Notes: generated from the sequence alone by a model not told the origin. A DNA stretch of 64,000 bases from Pseudomonas entomophila (GCF_013523165.1 NZ_JAAMQI010000013.1:62001-126000), one strand, 5' to 3'. Positions 37,541-48,237 are shown, counted from the stretch's first letter. A program made the numbers and translations.

Positions 37541-38872
37541 TCAGCGCAGCAAGCTGCTGCCACCGTAGCCTTTCAGGTTGGCTTTCTTCATCAGGGATTC
37601 GTACTGGTGTGAAACGAGGTGCGATTGTACTTGGGACATGAAGTCCATCACAACCACTACCACGATCAGCAACGAGGTCCCGCCAAGGTAGAACGGAACG
37701 TTTGCAGCCACCACCAGGAACTGGGGCAGCAGGCACACGGCCGTCATGTATAGAGCACCGAACATGGTCAGACGGGTCAGAACGCCATCAATGTAGCGCG
37801 CCGACTGCTCACCAGGACGGATGCCCGGAATAAAGGCACCGGACTTCTTCAGGTTTTCCGCTACGTCTTTCGGGTTGAACATCAACGCTGTGTAGAAGTA
37901 GCAGAAGAAGATGATCCCTGCACTAAACAGCAGAATGTTCAACGGCTGACCAGGAGCGATCGACTGCGAGATGTCCTGCAACCAGCCCATACCTTCGGAC
38001 TGGCCGAACCAGGCACCCAGCGAAGCCGGGAACAGCAGAATGCTGCTGGCGAAAATGGCCGGGATGACCCCAGCCATGTTCACCTTGAGCGGCAAGTGGC
38101 TCGTCTGCGCAGCGAAGACCTTGCGGCCCTGCTGACGCTTGGCGTAGTGAACGGCGATACGCCGCTGACCACGTTCGATGAACACCACGAAACCGATGAT
38201 CGCTACTGCGAGCAAACCGATGGCGACCAGGGCGAAGATGTTGATATCGCCTGTGCGTGCAGACTCGAAAGACTGCCCGATTGCCCTCGGAAGACCGGCG
38301 ACGATACCCGCGAAGATCAACATCGAGATACCGTTGCCCACACCGCGCTCGGTGATCTGCTCGCCCAGCCACATCATGAACATCGCGCCGGCCACGAAGG
38401 TGGCGACCGCGACGAAATGGAAGCCGAGGCTCGTAGAGAACGCCACACCCTGGTTGGCCAGGCCAATGGACATGCCAGTGGCCTGGACCAGCGCCAGGAT
38501 CACGGTGAGGTAGCGGGTGTACTGGCTGATCTTGCGACGGCCAGCTTCACCTTCCTTCTTCAACTGCTCCAGTTGTGGGCTGACCGCGGTCATGAGCTGC
38601 ATGATGATCGATGCCGAAATGTACGGCATGATCCCCAGTGCAAAGATGCTCATGCGCTCCAGCGCACCACCGGAAAACATGTTGAACAAGCTAAGAATGG
38701 TCCCCTCATTCTGTCGGAACAGTTCCGCCAGGCGGTCAGGATTGATTCCGGGCACTGGGATGTGCGCGCCGATCCGGTAGACGATGATCGCCAGGAACAG
38801 GAAGCGCAGACGAGCCCAGAGTTCAGACATCCCGCCCTTACCGAGCGAAGAGAGAGCACCTTGCTTAGCCAT
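37541..38872 (-). CDS. secY: Protein translocase subunit SecY
   Basis: SecY is the pore of the SecYEG translocon in the inner membrane. The 443-residue protein has ten hydrophobic spans and the conserved [78 protein letters not shown] and [19 protein letters not shown] segments. It directly follows rplO (adjacent, no gap) at the end of the spc operon, as in most bacteria. Confidence 0.98.
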
Positions 38873-39307
38873 TTATTCCTCGAACTTGCCGCCAGCTGCT
38901 TCGATAGCCGCGCGCGCACCTTTGGTGGCGGCGATACCCTTGAGGGTGACTGCACGAGTGACTTCGCCCGACAGCATGATTTTCACACGCTGTACGTTCT
39001 GGTTGATCACGTTGGCATCCTTGAGGGATTGCACGGTGATCAGGTCACCTTCCACCTTGGCCAGCTCGGACAGACGCACTTCGGCGCGGTCCATGGCTTT
39101 CAGCGAAACGAAGCCGAACTTCGGCAGGCGACGGTGCAGCGGCTGTTGGCCGCCTTCGAAGCCCGGAGCGATGGTGCCACCGGAACGGGAGGTCTGACCT
39201 TTGTGGCCGCGGCCACCGGTCTTGCCCAAGCCGCTACCGATACCACGGCCCGGACGATGCTTCTCGCGACGGGAACCCGGCGCTGGACTCAGATCATTGA
39301 GTTTCAT
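38873..39307 (-). CDS. rplO: 50S ribosomal protein L15
   Basis: L15 is a late-assembly large-subunit protein. The 144-residue protein has the Gly/Arg-rich N-terminal extension ([34 protein letters not shown]) and the LPKFGFVS globular start. It lies between rpmD and secY, touching secY. Confidence 0.98.
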   Translation of the reverse strand: MKLNDLSPAPGSRREKHRPGRGIGSGLGKTGGRGHKGQTSRSGGTIAPGFEGGQQPLHRRLPKFGFVSLKAMDRAEVRLSELAKVEGDLITVQSLKDANVINQNVQRVKIMLSGEVTRAVTLKGIAATKGARAAIEAAGGKFEE

Positions 39308-39310
39308 CGA

Positions 39311-39487
39311 TTAACCCTCGACGCGCAGCATGTAGTAAGCCTTGTTGATCATCCCGCGGTTCTCGGGAGTATCCAGGACTTCTACAGTGTGACCGATGCG
39401 ACGCAGACCCAGACCCTTCACGCACAGCTTGTGATTGGGCAGGCGACCTGCGGTGCTTTTGATCAGCGTTACTTTGACGGTTGCCAT
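39311..39487 (-). CDS. rpmD: 50S ribosomal protein L30
   Basis: A 58-residue protein starting [16 protein letters not shown], with [22 protein letters not shown] and ending YYMLRVEG. It is the bacterial L30 of standard length. It sits between rpsE and rplO with 2- and 3-base gaps. Confidence 0.97.
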   Translation of the reverse strand: MATVKVTLIKSTAGRLPNHKLCVKGLGLRRIGHTVEVLDTPENRGMINKAYYMLRVEG

Positions 39488-39489
39488 GA

Positions 39490-39990
39490 TCAGAAAATCT
39501 CCTCGACGGTCTTGCCGCGCTTGGCAGCAATGGATTCAGGAGATTGCATGGCTTTCAGACCCTTGAAGGTGGCGTAGACCACGTTCACTGGGTTGGTCGA
39601 ACCGTAGCACTTGGCCAGAACGTTCTGGACGCCAGCAACTTCCAGGACAGCACGCATCGCGCCACCGGCGATGATACCGGTACCTTCGGAGGCAGGCTGC
39701 ATGTACACCTTCGACGCGCCGTGGGCGGACTTGGTGGCGTACTGCAGGGTGGTGCCCTTCAGGTCGACCTGAATCATGTTGCGACGAGCAGCTTCCATGG
39801 CTTTCTGGATCGCAGCCGGTACTTCGCGCGATTTGCCACGGCCGAAGCCGACGCGACCCTTGCCATCACCTACCACGGTCAGCGCGGTGAAGGTGAAGAT
39901 ACGGCCGCCTTTGACGGTTTTTGCAACGCGGTTAACTTGAACCAGCTTCTCAATGTAGCCTTCGTCGCGCTTTTGGTCGTTATTTGCCAT
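39490..39990 (-). CDS. rpsE: 30S ribosomal protein S5
   Basis: S5 contributes to decoding accuracy at the mRNA entry side. The 166-residue protein has [40 protein letters not shown] and the C-terminal [25 protein letters not shown]. The VKGGR loop is the region of spectinomycin-resistance mutations and looks wild type. Confidence 0.98.
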   Translation of the reverse strand: MANNDQKRDEGYIEKLVQVNRVAKTVKGGRIFTFTALTVVGDGKGRVGFGRGKSREVPAAIQKAMEAARRNMIQVDLKGTTLQYATKSAHGASKVYMQPASEGTGIIAGGAMRAVLEVAGVQNVLAKCYGSTNPVNVVYATFKGLKAMQSPESIAAKRGKTVEEIF

Positions 39991-39993
39991 AAC

Positions 39994-40344
39994 TTAGAAC
40001 TCCAGCCCGCCTTCACGAGCAGCATCAGCCAGCGCCTTGACGCGGCCGTGGTACTTGAAGCCAGAACGGTCGAAAGCAACTTGAGAAACGCCAGCGGCTT
40101 TCGCACGCTCGGCTACCAGCTTGCCAACCTTAGTGGCCGCATCGATGTTGCCAGTGGCGCCATCACGCAGGTCTTTGTCCAAGGTCGAGGCGCTTGCCAG
40201 AACCTTGCTGCCGTCGGCCGAAATGACCTGGGCGTAGATATGCTGCGAGGAGCGGAACACGCAGAGACGCACGACTTCGAGTTCGTGCATTTTCAGGCGT
40301 GCTTTGCGAGCGCGACGCAGTCGAGTAACTTTTTTGTCGGTCAT
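39994..40344 (-). CDS. rplR: 50S ribosomal protein L18
   Basis: L18 binds 5S rRNA with L5 and L25. The 116-residue protein has the family blocks [29 protein letters not shown] and [11 protein letters not shown] at the end. It is in the spc operon between rplF and rpsE. Confidence 0.98.
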   Translation of the reverse strand: MTDKKVTRLRRARKARLKMHELEVVRLCVFRSSQHIYAQVISADGSKVLASASTLDKDLRDGATGNIDAATKVGKLVAERAKAAGVSQVAFDRSGFKYHGRVKALADAAREGGLEF

Positions 40345-40354
40345 TTGCTAGGCC

Positions 40355-40888
40355 CTACTTCTTCTTGGCTTCTTTACGACGGACTACTTCGTCCGCGTAA
40401 CGCACACCCTTGCCTTTGTAAGGCTCTGGCGGACGGAAATCGCGGATTTCAGCGGCCACCTGACCCACCAGCTGCTTGTCGATACCCTTGATCAGGATGT
40501 CGGTCTGGCTTGGGGTTTCAGCGGTGATACCTGCTGGCAGTTCGTAATCCACTGGATGCGAGAAGCCCAGAGCCAGGTTCAGGATGTTGCCCTTGGCCTG
40601 TGCCTTGTAACCAACACCGACCAGCTGGAGCTTGCGCTCGAAGCCTTGGCTGACGCCTTGGACCATGTTGTTGACCAGAGCACGGGTGGTACCGGCCATG
40701 GCACGAGCTTGCTGGTCACCGTTGCGGGCAGCGAAACGTACTTCGCCGCTTTCTTCGGTAACTTCAACAGAGGAGTGAACGTTCAGTTCGAGAGTGCCCT
40801 TGGCACCCTTCACCGAAAGCTGCTGGCCGGCGAATTTGACTTCGACACCGGAGGGCAGCTTAACGGGGTTCTTAGCGACGCGAGACAT
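40355..40888 (-). CDS. rplF: 50S ribosomal protein L6
   Basis: L6 lies near the sarcin-ricin loop and the factor-binding site. The 177-residue protein starts [17 protein letters not shown] and carries the C-terminal [26 protein letters not shown] signature. It shows the two similar L6 domains and sits between rpsH and rplR. Confidence 0.98.
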   Translation of the reverse strand: MSRVAKNPVKLPSGVEVKFAGQQLSVKGAKGTLELNVHSSVEVTEESGEVRFAARNGDQQARAMAGTTRALVNNMVQGVSQGFERKLQLVGVGYKAQAKGNILNLALGFSHPVDYELPAGITAETPSQTDILIKGIDKQLVGQVAAEIRDFRPPEPYKGKGVRYADEVVRRKEAKKK

Positions 40889-40900
40889 GCCTATCTCCCC

Positions 40901-41293
40901 TTAGAACACTGTGCACAGAACTTCGCCGCCGACACCGGCAGCGCGCGCAGCACGATCCGTCATCACACCTTTGTTGGTGGAGACGATGGAGACGCCCAGA
41001 CCGCCACGTACCTTCGGCAGTTCGGTAACGGCCTTGTACTGACGCAGACCTGGACGGCTAGCGCGCTTCAGCTCTTCGATGACCGGACGGCCTTCGAAAT
41101 ACTTCAGCTCGAGCGACAGGGAGGGCTTGACTTCGCTGGTGACTTGATAGTCGGCGATGTAACCTTCATCTTTGAGAACTTTGGCTACCGCAACCTTCAG
41201 AGTCGAAGAAGGCATGCTCACGACGGACTTTTCAGCCATCTGGGCATTACGGATGCGAGTTAGCATGTCCGCTAACGGGTCCTGCATACTCAT
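40901..41293 (-). CDS. rpsH: 30S ribosomal protein S8
   Basis: S8 binds helix 21 of 16S rRNA and, in E. coli, represses the spc operon by binding the rplE region of the mRNA. The 130-residue protein begins [18 protein letters not shown] and ends [38 protein letters not shown]. The start was chosen at 41293 by family length. A 205-base gap to rpsN holds a strong hairpin. Confidence 0.98.
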   Translation of the reverse strand: MSMQDPLADMLTRIRNAQMAEKSVVSMPSSTLKVAVAKVLKDEGYIADYQVTSEVKPSLSLELKYFEGRPVIEELKRASRPGLRQYKAVTELPKVRGGLGVSIVSTNKGVMTDRAARAAGVGGEVLCTVF

Positions 41294-41407
41294 GGGCTTG
41301 ATGCTCCTGATACAAGAAATATTAGCCTTGCGGCTATCACAACCACCTGATCGCGCCGGGCGGACACCCAGGCTCAGGCGAGCCGGCAATTCTAGACATA
41401 AGCCAGA

Positions 41408-41442
41408 AACGAAACAAGCCCCATGAAGGGGCTTGTTTCGTT
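41408..41442. promoter_or_regulatory. Perfect 15-bp hairpin between rpsN and rpsH
   Basis: AACGAAACAAGCCCC pairs with GGGGCTTGTTTCGTT around a five-base loop, with no mismatches. It lies inside the 205-base gap between rpsN and rpsH, an unusually large gap for the spc operon. It has the form of an attenuator or RNase III/RNase E processing stem. A classic T-run follows only weakly (GTTTCGTTTCTGG on minus). Confidence 0.8.
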
Positions 41443-41498
41443 GCGAGGCCACCGACGGTCGGGAGATTGCTCCCCCGGCGCCTGTAAACCCGACTGAC

Positions 41499-41804
41499 TT
41501 ACCAGCTGGCCTTGACCAGACCTGGTACGTCGCCACGCATGGCAGCTTGGCGCAGCATGTTACGGCCGAGGCCGAACTTGCGGTATACGCCGTGCGGACG
41601 ACCGGTCAGGCGGCAACGGTTGCGCAGGCGCGCAGCGCTGGCGTCACGTGGCTGCTTCTGCAGCGCGACAACGGCGGCGAAACGCTCTTCTGGAGAGGCG
41701 TTCAGGTCGACGATGGTCGCTTTCAGCTGAGCACGCTTTTTGGCGTACTTGGCTACCGTGAGCTGACGCTTCAGCTCGCGGTTTTTCATGCTCTTCTTGG
41801 CCAT
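41499..41804 (-). CDS. rpsN: 30S ribosomal protein S14
   Basis: S14 sits in the small-subunit head. The 101-residue protein is the long form without the zinc-finger CxxC..CxxC (only one cysteine, in [12 protein letters not shown]). It starts [14 protein letters not shown] and ends GLVKASW. The start was placed at 41804 by family length and is 13 bases after rplE. Confidence 0.97.
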   Translation of the reverse strand: MAKKSMKNRELKRQLTVAKYAKKRAQLKATIVDLNASPEERFAAVVALQKQPRDASAARLRNRCRLTGRPHGVYRKFGLGRNMLRQAAMRGDVPGLVKASW

Positions 41805-41817
41805 TTTCCTACTCCAA

Positions 41818-42357
41818 TCAGTTGCGGAACGGGAATTTGAAAGCACGCAGCAGGGCGCGGCCTTCGTCATCCGAACGAGCAGTGGTGGTCAGGGTAATGT
41901 CCAGACCGCGCAGAGCATCGATCTTGTCGTAGTCGATTTCCGGGAAGATGATCTGCTCTTTAACGCCCATGCTGTAGTTGCCACGACCGTCGAAGGACTT
42001 GGCATTCAGGCCGCGGAAGTCGCGGACCCGAGGCAGGGAGATAGCCAGCAGGCGATCCAGGAATTCGTACATACGGTCACTGCGCAGAGTGACCTTGACG
42101 CCGATCGGCCAACCTTCACGAACCTTGAAACCCGCAATCGACTTGCGAGCGAACGTCACGACCGGCTTTTGGCCAGTGATCTTTTCCAGGTCGGCAACTG
42201 CGTGCTCGATGACTTTCTTGTCACCGATCGCTTCGCCCAGGCCCATGTTCAGGGTGATCTTGGTAACGCGAGGGACTTCCATCACGTTCCCCAGCTTAAG
42301 CTCTTCCTTAAGCTTGGGAGCGATTTCGTTCCGGTAAATCTCTTTGAGTCGTGCCAT
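41818..42357 (-). CDS. rplE: 50S ribosomal protein L5
   Basis: L5 binds 5S rRNA and contacts P-site tRNA. The 179-residue protein has [54 protein letters not shown] and [21 protein letters not shown]. In E. coli the S8 operator for the spc operon lies at the start of rplE. Confidence 0.98.
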   Translation of the reverse strand: MARLKEIYRNEIAPKLKEELKLGNVMEVPRVTKITLNMGLGEAIGDKKVIEHAVADLEKITGQKPVVTFARKSIAGFKVREGWPIGVKVTLRSDRMYEFLDRLLAISLPRVRDFRGLNAKSFDGRGNYSMGVKEQIIFPEIDYDKIDALRGLDITLTTTARSDDEGRALLRAFKFPFRN

Positions 42358-42377
42358 TGTCTTCTACCTAGCAGTGT

Positions 42378-42692
42378 TCAAGCATCAACCGCTTTCTGGG
42401 TCGACTTGAAGACACGAATTTTCTTGCCGTCTTCAACCTTGAAGCCAACGCGGTCAGCCTTGTTGGTCTCGCCGTTGAAAATGGCAACGTTGGAAGCGTG
42501 CAGAGGCGCTTCTTTCTCGACGATACCGCCCTGAACGCCCGCCATCGGGTTAGGCTTGGTATGACGCTTGACCAGGTTCAGGCCACCGACGACCAGACGG
42601 TCGTCAGCCAGAACCTTCAGCACCTTACCGCGCTTACCCTTGTCTTTGCCGGCGATCACGATGATCTCGTCGTCACGACGAATCTTTTGCAT
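42378..42692 (-). CDS. rplX: 50S ribosomal protein L24
   Basis: L24 starts large-subunit assembly. The 104-residue protein has the KOW motif [22 protein letters not shown] (about residues 6-27) and the VKRHTKPN segment. It lies between rplN and rplE in the spc operon. Confidence 0.98.
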   Translation of the reverse strand: MQKIRRDDEIIVIAGKDKGKRGKVLKVLADDRLVVGGLNLVKRHTKPNPMAGVQGGIVEKEAPLHASNVAIFNGETNKADRVGFKVEDGKKIRVFKSTQKAVDA

Positions 42693-42703
42693 GTCGGATC
42701 TCC

Positions 42704-43072
42704 TTAGAGCACTTCTGGGGCGAGCGAGACGATCTTCATGAACTTCTCAGTACGAAGCTCACGGGTCACTGGCCCAAAGATGCGAGTGCCGATCGGCTCT
42801 TGCTTGGTGTTCAGCAGAACAGCAGCGTTGCCGTCGAAACGAATGATGGAACCGTCAGCGCGACGAACACCGTGACGGGTGCGAACGACAACCGCGGTCA
42901 TGACCTGGCCTTTCTTGACCTTGCCACGAGGAATCGCTTCCTTGACGGTTACCTTGATGATGTCACCGATGCCGGCGTAACGGCGGTGCGAACCACCGAG
43001 TACCTTGATGCACATGACGCGACGAGCGCCGCTGTTATCGGCCACATCGAGCATGGATTGAGTCTGAATCAT
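42704..43072 (-). CDS. rplN: 50S ribosomal protein L14
   Basis: L14 is at the subunit interface and contacts 16S rRNA. The 122-residue protein is almost the consensus: [20 protein letters not shown] and then [19 protein letters not shown]. It is the first gene of the spc operon, but only 23 bases after rpsQ of the S10 operon, and no promoter was seen between them. Confidence 0.98.
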   Translation of the reverse strand: MIQTQSMLDVADNSGARRVMCIKVLGGSHRRYAGIGDIIKVTVKEAIPRGKVKKGQVMTAVVVRTRHGVRRADGSIIRFDGNAAVLLNTKQEPIGTRIFGPVTRELRTEKFMKIVSLAPEVL

Positions 43073-43095
43073 AAAATTTCTCCGACCCCTAGCCC

Positions 43096-43362
43096 TTAGA
43101 CTTCAACAGCGCGTTCGAGGACTTCAACCAGTGCCCAGGACTTGGTCTTGGCCAGCGGACGGGTTTCGGTGATCGAAACCTTGTCGCCGATCTTGCACTG
43201 ATTGGTTTCGTCGTGCGCGTGCAGCTTAGTCGAACGCTTAACGTATTTACCGTAGATCGGGTGCTTGACGCGACGCTCGATCAGAACGGTGATGGTCTTG
43301 TCCATTTTGTCGCTGACGACACGGCCAGTCAGCGTACGGACGGTTTTTTCAGCTTCAGCCAT
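43096..43362 (-). CDS. rpsQ: 30S ribosomal protein S17
   Basis: S17 is an early 16S rRNA binder of OB fold. The 88-residue protein begins [26 protein letters not shown] and has [31 protein letters not shown]. The start ATG at 43362 is preferred to a GTG two codons earlier by family length. It is the last gene of the S10 operon. Confidence 0.97.
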   Translation of the reverse strand: MAEAEKTVRTLTGRVVSDKMDKTITVLIERRVKHPIYGKYVKRSTKLHAHDETNQCKIGDKVSITETRPLAKTKSWALVEVLERAVEV

Positions 43363-43364
43363 GA

Positions 43365-43556
43365 TCACTTACCTGCCTGCTGGTTGAGCACAGTTTTCAC
43401 GCGAGCGATGTCACGCTTAACTTGCGAGAGCAGGTGCGACTGCCCCAACTGGCCAGTTGCTTTCTGCATGCGCAGATTGAACTGGTCGCGCAGCAGGCCG
43501 AGCAGTTGCTCGTTCAGCTGCTGTGCCGATTTTTCACGAAGTTCATTCGCTTTCAT
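43365..43556 (-). CDS. rpmC: 50S ribosomal protein L29
   Basis: L29 is a small helical protein near the tunnel exit, where it helps bind trigger factor and SRP. The 63-residue protein is [20 protein letters not shown] and onward to [19 protein letters not shown]. Its ATG overlaps the rplP stop by one base (TGATG). Confidence 0.97.
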
Positions 43557-43969
43557 CACATCACCGTCCGCTTAACAAAGGAGGTGGCGAGAGGCAGCTT
43601 TGCAGCGGCCAGAGCGAAAGCTTCGCGCGCCAGCTCTTCAGAAACACCCTCGATCTCGTACAGGACCTTGCCTGGCTGGATCTGGGCAACCCAGTACTCC
43701 ACGGAACCCTTACCTTTACCCATCCGCACTTCGAGAGGCTTCTTGGTGACCGGCTTGTCCGGGAATACACGGATCCAGATCTTGCCGCCACGCTTGACGT
43801 GACGGGTCAGTGCACGACGTGCCGACTCGATCTGGCGGGCGGTGAGACGACCGCGGGCAACAGCTTTCAGGGCGAATTCGCCGAAGCTGACCTTGCTACC
43901 GCGCAGTGCCAGACCACGGTTGTGGCCAGTCATCTGCTTGCGGAATTTTGTACGCTTTGGTTGCAACAT
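43556..43969 (-). CDS. rplP: 50S ribosomal protein L16
   Basis: L16 organises the A-site region of the large subunit. The 137-residue protein begins [24 protein letters not shown] and has the [34 protein letters not shown] block, including the conserved Arg region that is hydroxylated in E. coli. It lies 12 bases after rpsC and overlaps rpmC. Confidence 0.98.
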
Positions 43970-43981
43970 TTGGCGTACCCC

Positions 43982-44668
43982 TTACTTAGCAGCTTTTTTA
44001 CGAGGCGCTGGTGCTTGAGGCTTCAGCTCTTCCTGGCGACCACCAATCACTTCGCCTTTGAAGATCCAAACCTTGACACCGATCACACCGTAGGTGGTGT
44101 GAGCTTCGTAGGTGGCATAGTCGATGTCGGCACGCAGGGTGTGCAGGGGCACACGACCTTCGCGATACCATTCAGTACGTGCGATCTCGGCACCGCCGAG
44201 ACGACCGCTCACCTGGATCTTGATGCCCTTGGCACCAATACGCATGGCGTTCTGCACGGCGCGCTTCATGGCGCGACGGAACATAACGCGGCGCTCCAGC
44301 TGCTGAGCTACGCTTTGCGCAACCAGCATGGCGTCGAGTTCCGGCTTGCGGATCTCTTCGATGTTGATGTGCACAGGCACACCCATCTGCTTGGTCAGGT
44401 CCTGACGCAGCTTCTCGACATCCTCACCCTTCTTGCCGATAACGATACCGGGACGAGCGGTGTGGATGGTGATGCGTGCGGTTTGCGCCGGGCGATGAAT
44501 ATCGATACGGCTTACGGACGCGCTTTTTAGTTTGTCCTGGAGGTACTCACGCGTTTTCAGATCCTTCAAGAGGTAATCTGCGTAAGTCGCGCCGTCTGCA
44601 TACCAGACGGACGTGTGCTCCTTGACGATTCCCAGGCGAATGCCAGTGGGATGTACTTTCTGACCCAT
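43982..44668 (-). CDS. rpsC: 30S ribosomal protein S3
   Basis: S3 forms part of the mRNA entry helicase. The 228-residue protein starts [26 protein letters not shown] and has the KH-domain GxxG ([18 protein letters not shown]), RMLGKS-like region [39 protein letters not shown], and a basic C-terminal tail. The start at 44668 was chosen by family start. Confidence 0.98.
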   Translation of the reverse strand: MGQKVHPTGIRLGIVKEHTSVWYADGATYADYLLKDLKTREYLQDKLKSASVSRIDIHRPAQTARITIHTARPGIVIGKKGEDVEKLRQDLTKQMGVPVHINIEEIRKPELDAMLVAQSVAQQLERRVMFRRAMKRAVQNAMRIGAKGIKIQVSGRLGGAEIARTEWYREGRVPLHTLRADIDYATYEAHTTYGVIGVKVWIFKGEVIGGRQEELKPQAPAPRKKAAK

Positions 44669-44681
44669 CTGATCGACTCCG

Positions 44682-45014
44682 TTACTTGTCCGCAACCTTG
44701 ACAGTGATATGGCAAGACCGCTTGACGATGCGATCTGCGCGGCCTTTGGCACGCGGCATGATGCGCTTCAGCGAACGCCCTTCGTTGACGAAGACGGTGG
44801 AGACCTTCAGGTCATCAACGTCTGCGCCTTCGTTGTGTTCGGCGTTGGCTACGGCCGACTCGAGGACTTTCTTCATGATTTCAGCGGCTTTCTTGCTGCT
44901 GAAGGCCAACAGGTTGAGCGCTTCGCCCACCTTCTTCCCGCGGATCTGGTCGGCGACCAAGCGGGCTTTCTGGGCGGAGATTCGAGCGCCCGACAACTTA
45001 GCGGCTACTTCCAT
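44682..45014 (-). CDS. rplV: 50S ribosomal protein L22
   Basis: L22 reaches into the exit tunnel. The 110-residue protein has [52 protein letters not shown] and the tunnel hairpin [29 protein letters not shown]. It lies between rpsS and rpsC. Confidence 0.98.
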
Positions 45015-45025
45015 TTCCTTACCCC

Positions 45026-45301
45026 TTAACGCTTGGCTTTCTTGTCAGCCACGTGCCCGCGATAGGTGCGGGTACCGGCGAACTCGCCCAGTTTGTGGCC
45101 GACCATGTCTTCGTTCACGAGAACGGGGACGTGTTGACGACCGTTGTGTACCGCGATGGTCAGACCGACCATTTGTGGCAGGATCATGGAACGGCGCGAC
45201 CAGGTTTTCACCGGCTTGCGATCGTTCTTCTCCACCGCCACTTCGATCTTCTTCAGTAGGTGAAGATCAATAAAAGGACCTTTTTTCAGAGAACGTGGCA
45301 C
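45026..45301 (-). CDS. rpsS: 30S ribosomal protein S19
   Basis: S19 is a head protein next to S13. The 91-residue protein begins [23 protein letters not shown] and ends [19 protein letters not shown]. It lies between rplB and rplV. Confidence 0.98.
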
Positions 45302-45317
45302 TGTCGTATCCCTCTAT

Positions 45318-46142
45318 TTACTTGCGACGACGGACGATCATTTTGTCGGTACGCTTATTACCACGAGTCTTAGCACCCTTGGTCGGGAAGCCCCATGGCG
45401 ATACCGGATGACGACCACCGGAGGTACGACCTTCACCACCACCATGCGGGTGGTCAACCGGGTTCATGGCAACACCACGAACGGTTGGGCGAACGCCACG
45501 CCAGCGTTTGGCACCTGCTTTACCCAGCGAACGCAGGCTGTGCTCGGAGTTCGAGACTTCGCCCAGGGTCGCACGGCACTCAGCCAGTACTTTACGCATT
45601 TCACCAGAGCGCAGACGCAGGGTCACGTAGACACCTTCGCGAGCGATCAGCTGAGCCGAAGCACCAGCGGAACGAGCGATCTGTGCACCTTTGCCCGGCT
45701 TCAGTTCGATGCCGTGAATGGTGCTACCGACTGGAATGTTACGCAGCTGCAGGGAGTTGCCGGCCTTGATAGGGGCCAGGGCACCTGCGATCAGCTGGTC
45801 GCCAGCGCTCACGCCCTTCGGCGCGATGATGTAGCGACGTTCGCCGTCGGCGTAGCACAGCAGAGCGATGTGAGCAGTACGGTTCGGGTCGTATTCGATA
45901 CGCTCGACAGTGGCAGGGATGCCATCTTTGTCGTTGCGACGGAAGTCGACCAGACGGTAGTTCTGCTTATGGCCGCCACCGACGTGACGCGTGGTGATAC
46001 GACCATTGTTGTTACGACCACCAGACTTCGATTTTTTCTCGATCAGCGGTGCGTGAGGAGCGCCTTTGTGGAGCCCCTGGTTGACCACCTTGACCACGAA
46101 ACGGCGGCCAGGGGAAGTCGGTTTGCATTTAACGATTGCCAT
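45318..46142 (-). CDS. rplB: 50S ribosomal protein L2
   Basis: L2 helps form the peptidyl-transferase region. The 274-residue protein has the conserved C-terminal [29 protein letters not shown] with the functional histidine, and [11 protein letters not shown] near the start. It is in the S10 operon between rplW and rpsS. Confidence 0.99.
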   Translation of the reverse strand: MAIVKCKPTSPGRRFVVKVVNQGLHKGAPHAPLIEKKSKSGGRNNNGRITTRHVGGGHKQNYRLVDFRRNDKDGIPATVERIEYDPNRTAHIALLCYADGERRYIIAPKGVSAGDQLIAGALAPIKAGNSLQLRNIPVGSTIHGIELKPGKGAQIARSAGASAQLIAREGVYVTLRLRSGEMRKVLAECRATLGEVSNSEHSLRSLGKAGAKRWRGVRPTVRGVAMNPVDHPHGGGEGRTSGGRHPVSPWGFPTKGAKTRGNKRTDKMIVRRRK

Positions 46143-46156
46143 GATGCACCCCTTCC

Positions 46157-46456
46157 TTACTCAGCACTGCTGCTGAAATCGAGATCTTGGCCTGGCTGAA
46201 GGGATACGATCGCCTTCTTCCAGTCATTGCGCTTGCCCAGACCACGTGCGGTGCGCTTGGTCTTGCCCAGAACGTTGACGGTAGACACGTTCTCGACTTT
46301 CACGCCGAACAGGCCTTCGACAGCTTTCTTGATTTCAAGCTTGGTTGCATCGGTAGCAACCTTGAATACGAACTGGCCTTTCTTCTCAGCCAGAACGGTA
46401 GCCTTCTCGGAAACGTGCGGGCCAAGGAGGACTTTGAATACGCGTTCCTGGTTCAT
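46157..46456 (-). CDS. rplW: 50S ribosomal protein L23
   Basis: L23 docks SRP and trigger factor at the tunnel exit. The 99-residue protein has [59 protein letters not shown]. Its start overlaps the rplD stop by four bases. Confidence 0.98.
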   Translation of the reverse strand: MNQERVFKVLLGPHVSEKATVLAEKKGQFVFKVATDATKLEIKKAVEGLFGVKVENVSTVNVLGKTKRTARGLGKRNDWKKAIVSLQPGQDLDFSSSAE

Positions 46457-47055
46457 CCCAGCAGCTCCTCGAATTTCTTCACGGCCGAGACAGTGATCAA
46501 CACTTTCTCGTATGCGATCAGACTGACCGGGTCGGAACCCTGTACGTCACGTACGTCGACGTGCGGCAGGTTACGAGCAGCCAGGTACAGGTTCTGATCA
46601 ACAGCGTCGGAGACGATCAACACATCGCTCAGACCCATGCCGTTCAGCTTGTTCAGCAGGTCTTTGGTTTTCGGCGCTTCGACAGCGAAGTCCTGAACCA
46701 CGACCAGACGGTCGCTACGCACGAGCTCGGAGAGGATGGAGCGCAGTGCTGCGCGGTACATCTTCTTGTTGAGCTTCTGCGAGTGATCCTGAGGACGGGC
46801 TGCGAAGGTTACGCCACCGCCACGCCAGATCGGACCACGGGTAGTACCAGCACGCGCGCGGCCAGTACCCTTCTGACGCCATGGGCGCTTACCGCCACCT
46901 GCTACGTCGGAACGAGTCTTCTGCTGCTTGGTGCCCTGACGGCCGCCGGCCATGTAGGCCACGACTGCTTGGTGTACCAGCGTCTCGTTGAATTCGCCAC
47001 CGAAAGTCAGTTCGGAAACTTCGATCGCTTGCGCGTCATTTACATTAAGTTGCAT
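46453..47055 (-). CDS. rplD: 50S ribosomal protein L4
   Basis: L4 lines the exit tunnel; in E. coli it also represses the S10 operon through its leader. The 200-residue protein has [52 protein letters not shown], the tunnel loop. The enteric S10 leader target is not expected here because the leader is only about 55 bases. Confidence 0.98.
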   Translation of the reverse strand: MQLNVNDAQAIEVSELTFGGEFNETLVHQAVVAYMAGGRQGTKQQKTRSDVAGGGKRPWRQKGTGRARAGTTRGPIWRGGGVTFAARPQDHSQKLNKKMYRAALRSILSELVRSDRLVVVQDFAVEAPKTKDLLNKLNGMGLSDVLIVSDAVDQNLYLAARNLPHVDVRDVQGSDPVSLIAYEKVLITVSAVKKFEELLG

Positions 47056-47067
47056 GTCAGCTTCCCC

Positions 47068-47703
47068 TTAACCGCGAGCCTTGACAGCCGAACGGACAAT
47101 CACGTCGCCGCCAGTTGCACCAGGAACGGCGCCCTTGACCAGCAGCAGATTGCGTTCTGCGTCTACGCGAACTACTTCCAGGGACTGCACGGTCACGCGC
47201 TCAGCGCCCATGTGACCGGACATTTTCTTGCCCTTGAAAACACGACCAGGAGTCTGGCACTGGCCGATGGAGCCCGGAACGCGGTGGGATACGGAGTTAC
47301 CGTGGGTGTTGTCCTGACCACGGAAATTCCAGCGCTTGATGGTACCGGCAAAGCCTTTACCTTTCGACTGACCGGTTACGTCTACCAGCTGGCCTGCAGC
47401 AAAGAGTTCAGCTTTGATCAAGTCGCCAGCCTGGAAATCGCCTTCTTCAAGACGGAACTCCATGACGCTGCGACCAGCGGCAACGTTTGCCTTCGCGAAG
47501 TGGCCTGCTTGAGCAGCAGTGACGCGCGAAGCACGGCGCTCGCCAACAGTGACTTGCACTGCGCGATAGCCATCGGTCTCTTCAGTTTTGAACTGGGTGA
47601 CGCGATTCGGCTCGATCTCGATGACCGTGACCGGAATGGAGACACCTTCTTCGGTGAAAATGCGGGTCATGCCGCACTTACGACCGACTACACCAATAGT
47701 CAT
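47068..47703 (-). CDS. rplC: 50S ribosomal protein L3
   Basis: L3 is an early 23S rRNA binder. The 211-residue protein begins [20 protein letters not shown] and contains [52 protein letters not shown]. The start at 47703 was chosen by family start; a longer frame adds 11 residues and is less likely. Confidence 0.98.
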   Translation of the reverse strand: MTIGVVGRKCGMTRIFTEEGVSIPVTVIEIEPNRVTQFKTEETDGYRAVQVTVGERRASRVTAAQAGHFAKANVAAGRSVMEFRLEEGDFQAGDLIKAELFAAGQLVDVTGQSKGKGFAGTIKRWNFRGQDNTHGNSVSHRVPGSIGQCQTPGRVFKGKKMSGHMGAERVTVQSLEVVRVDAERNLLLVKGAVPGATGGDVIVRSAVKARG

Positions 47704-47783
47704 GTTGTAAACCTCATGAGTGTACGGGGCTTTCACCCGCTATGGCCGCCCATTTCAGAGCGTTACACGACTAGACCGGAGTC

Positions 47784-48095
47784 TTAGCCGAGGCTGATCT
47801 GTACTTCCACACCTGCCGCCAGATCGAGCTTCATCAGCGCATCAACGGTTTTATCCGTTGGCTGGACGATGTCCAGAACGCGCTTGTGAGTACGGATCTC
47901 GTACTGGTCACGCGCGTCTTTGTTGACGTGCGGGGAGACCAGAACGGTGAACCGCTCTTTGCGGGTAGGCAGTGGAATAGGACCACGCACTTGTGCCCCA
48001 GTACGTTTCGCGGTTTCCACGATTTCCTGGGTGGATTGGTCGATCAGGCGATGGTCGAAAGCCTTCAACCTGATACGGATTTGCTGATTTTGCAT
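47784..48095 (-). CDS. rpsJ: 30S ribosomal protein S10 (NusE)
   Basis: S10 is a small-subunit head protein that also acts as NusE with NusB in antitermination. The 103-residue protein begins [52 protein letters not shown]. It is the first gene of the S10 operon, with its own promoter just upstream and a leader of only about 55 bases. Confidence 0.98.
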
Positions 48096-48155
48096 TGGAT
48101 TTCAGACTCCAGGCTGTTCCCATCGGGCGCACTACGCCCGTTAAAAGGAGGCGTG

Positions 48156-48184
48156 ATTCTATAGACGCCCCTATTGGGTGTCAA
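48156..48184 (-). promoter_or_regulatory. Sigma-70 promoter of the S10 operon
   Basis: On the minus strand, a consensus -35 TTGACA (48179-48184) and -10 TAGAAT (48156-48161) are 17 bases apart, with a start near 48149, about 55 bases before rpsJ. The -35 lies inside a perfect palindrome (48172-48191), noted separately. Confidence 0.85.
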
Positions 48185-48191
48185 CCCAATA
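48172..48191. promoter_or_regulatory. Perfect palindrome covering the -35 of the S10 promoter
   Basis: TATTGGGT and ACCCAATA form perfect 8-base arms around a four-base centre. The -35 hexamer of the S10 promoter spans the centre and the first bases of one arm. It abuts the tuf terminator. It may be an operator, or part of a second stem after the terminator. Confidence 0.6.
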
Positions 48192-48221
48192 AAAAAAGCC
48201 CCCGCTGAGCGGGGGCTTTTT
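48191..48221. terminator. Strong terminator of the str operon (after tuf)
   Basis: AAAGCCCCCGC pairs with GCGGGGGCTTT, loop TGA, with an A-run on one side and T-run on the other, so it works in either direction. On the minus strand it ends seven T after the stem. It starts 17 bases after the tuf stop and is directly followed by the S10 promoter. Confidence 0.95.
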
Positions 48222-48237
48222 CAATCAACCGAGAGAC

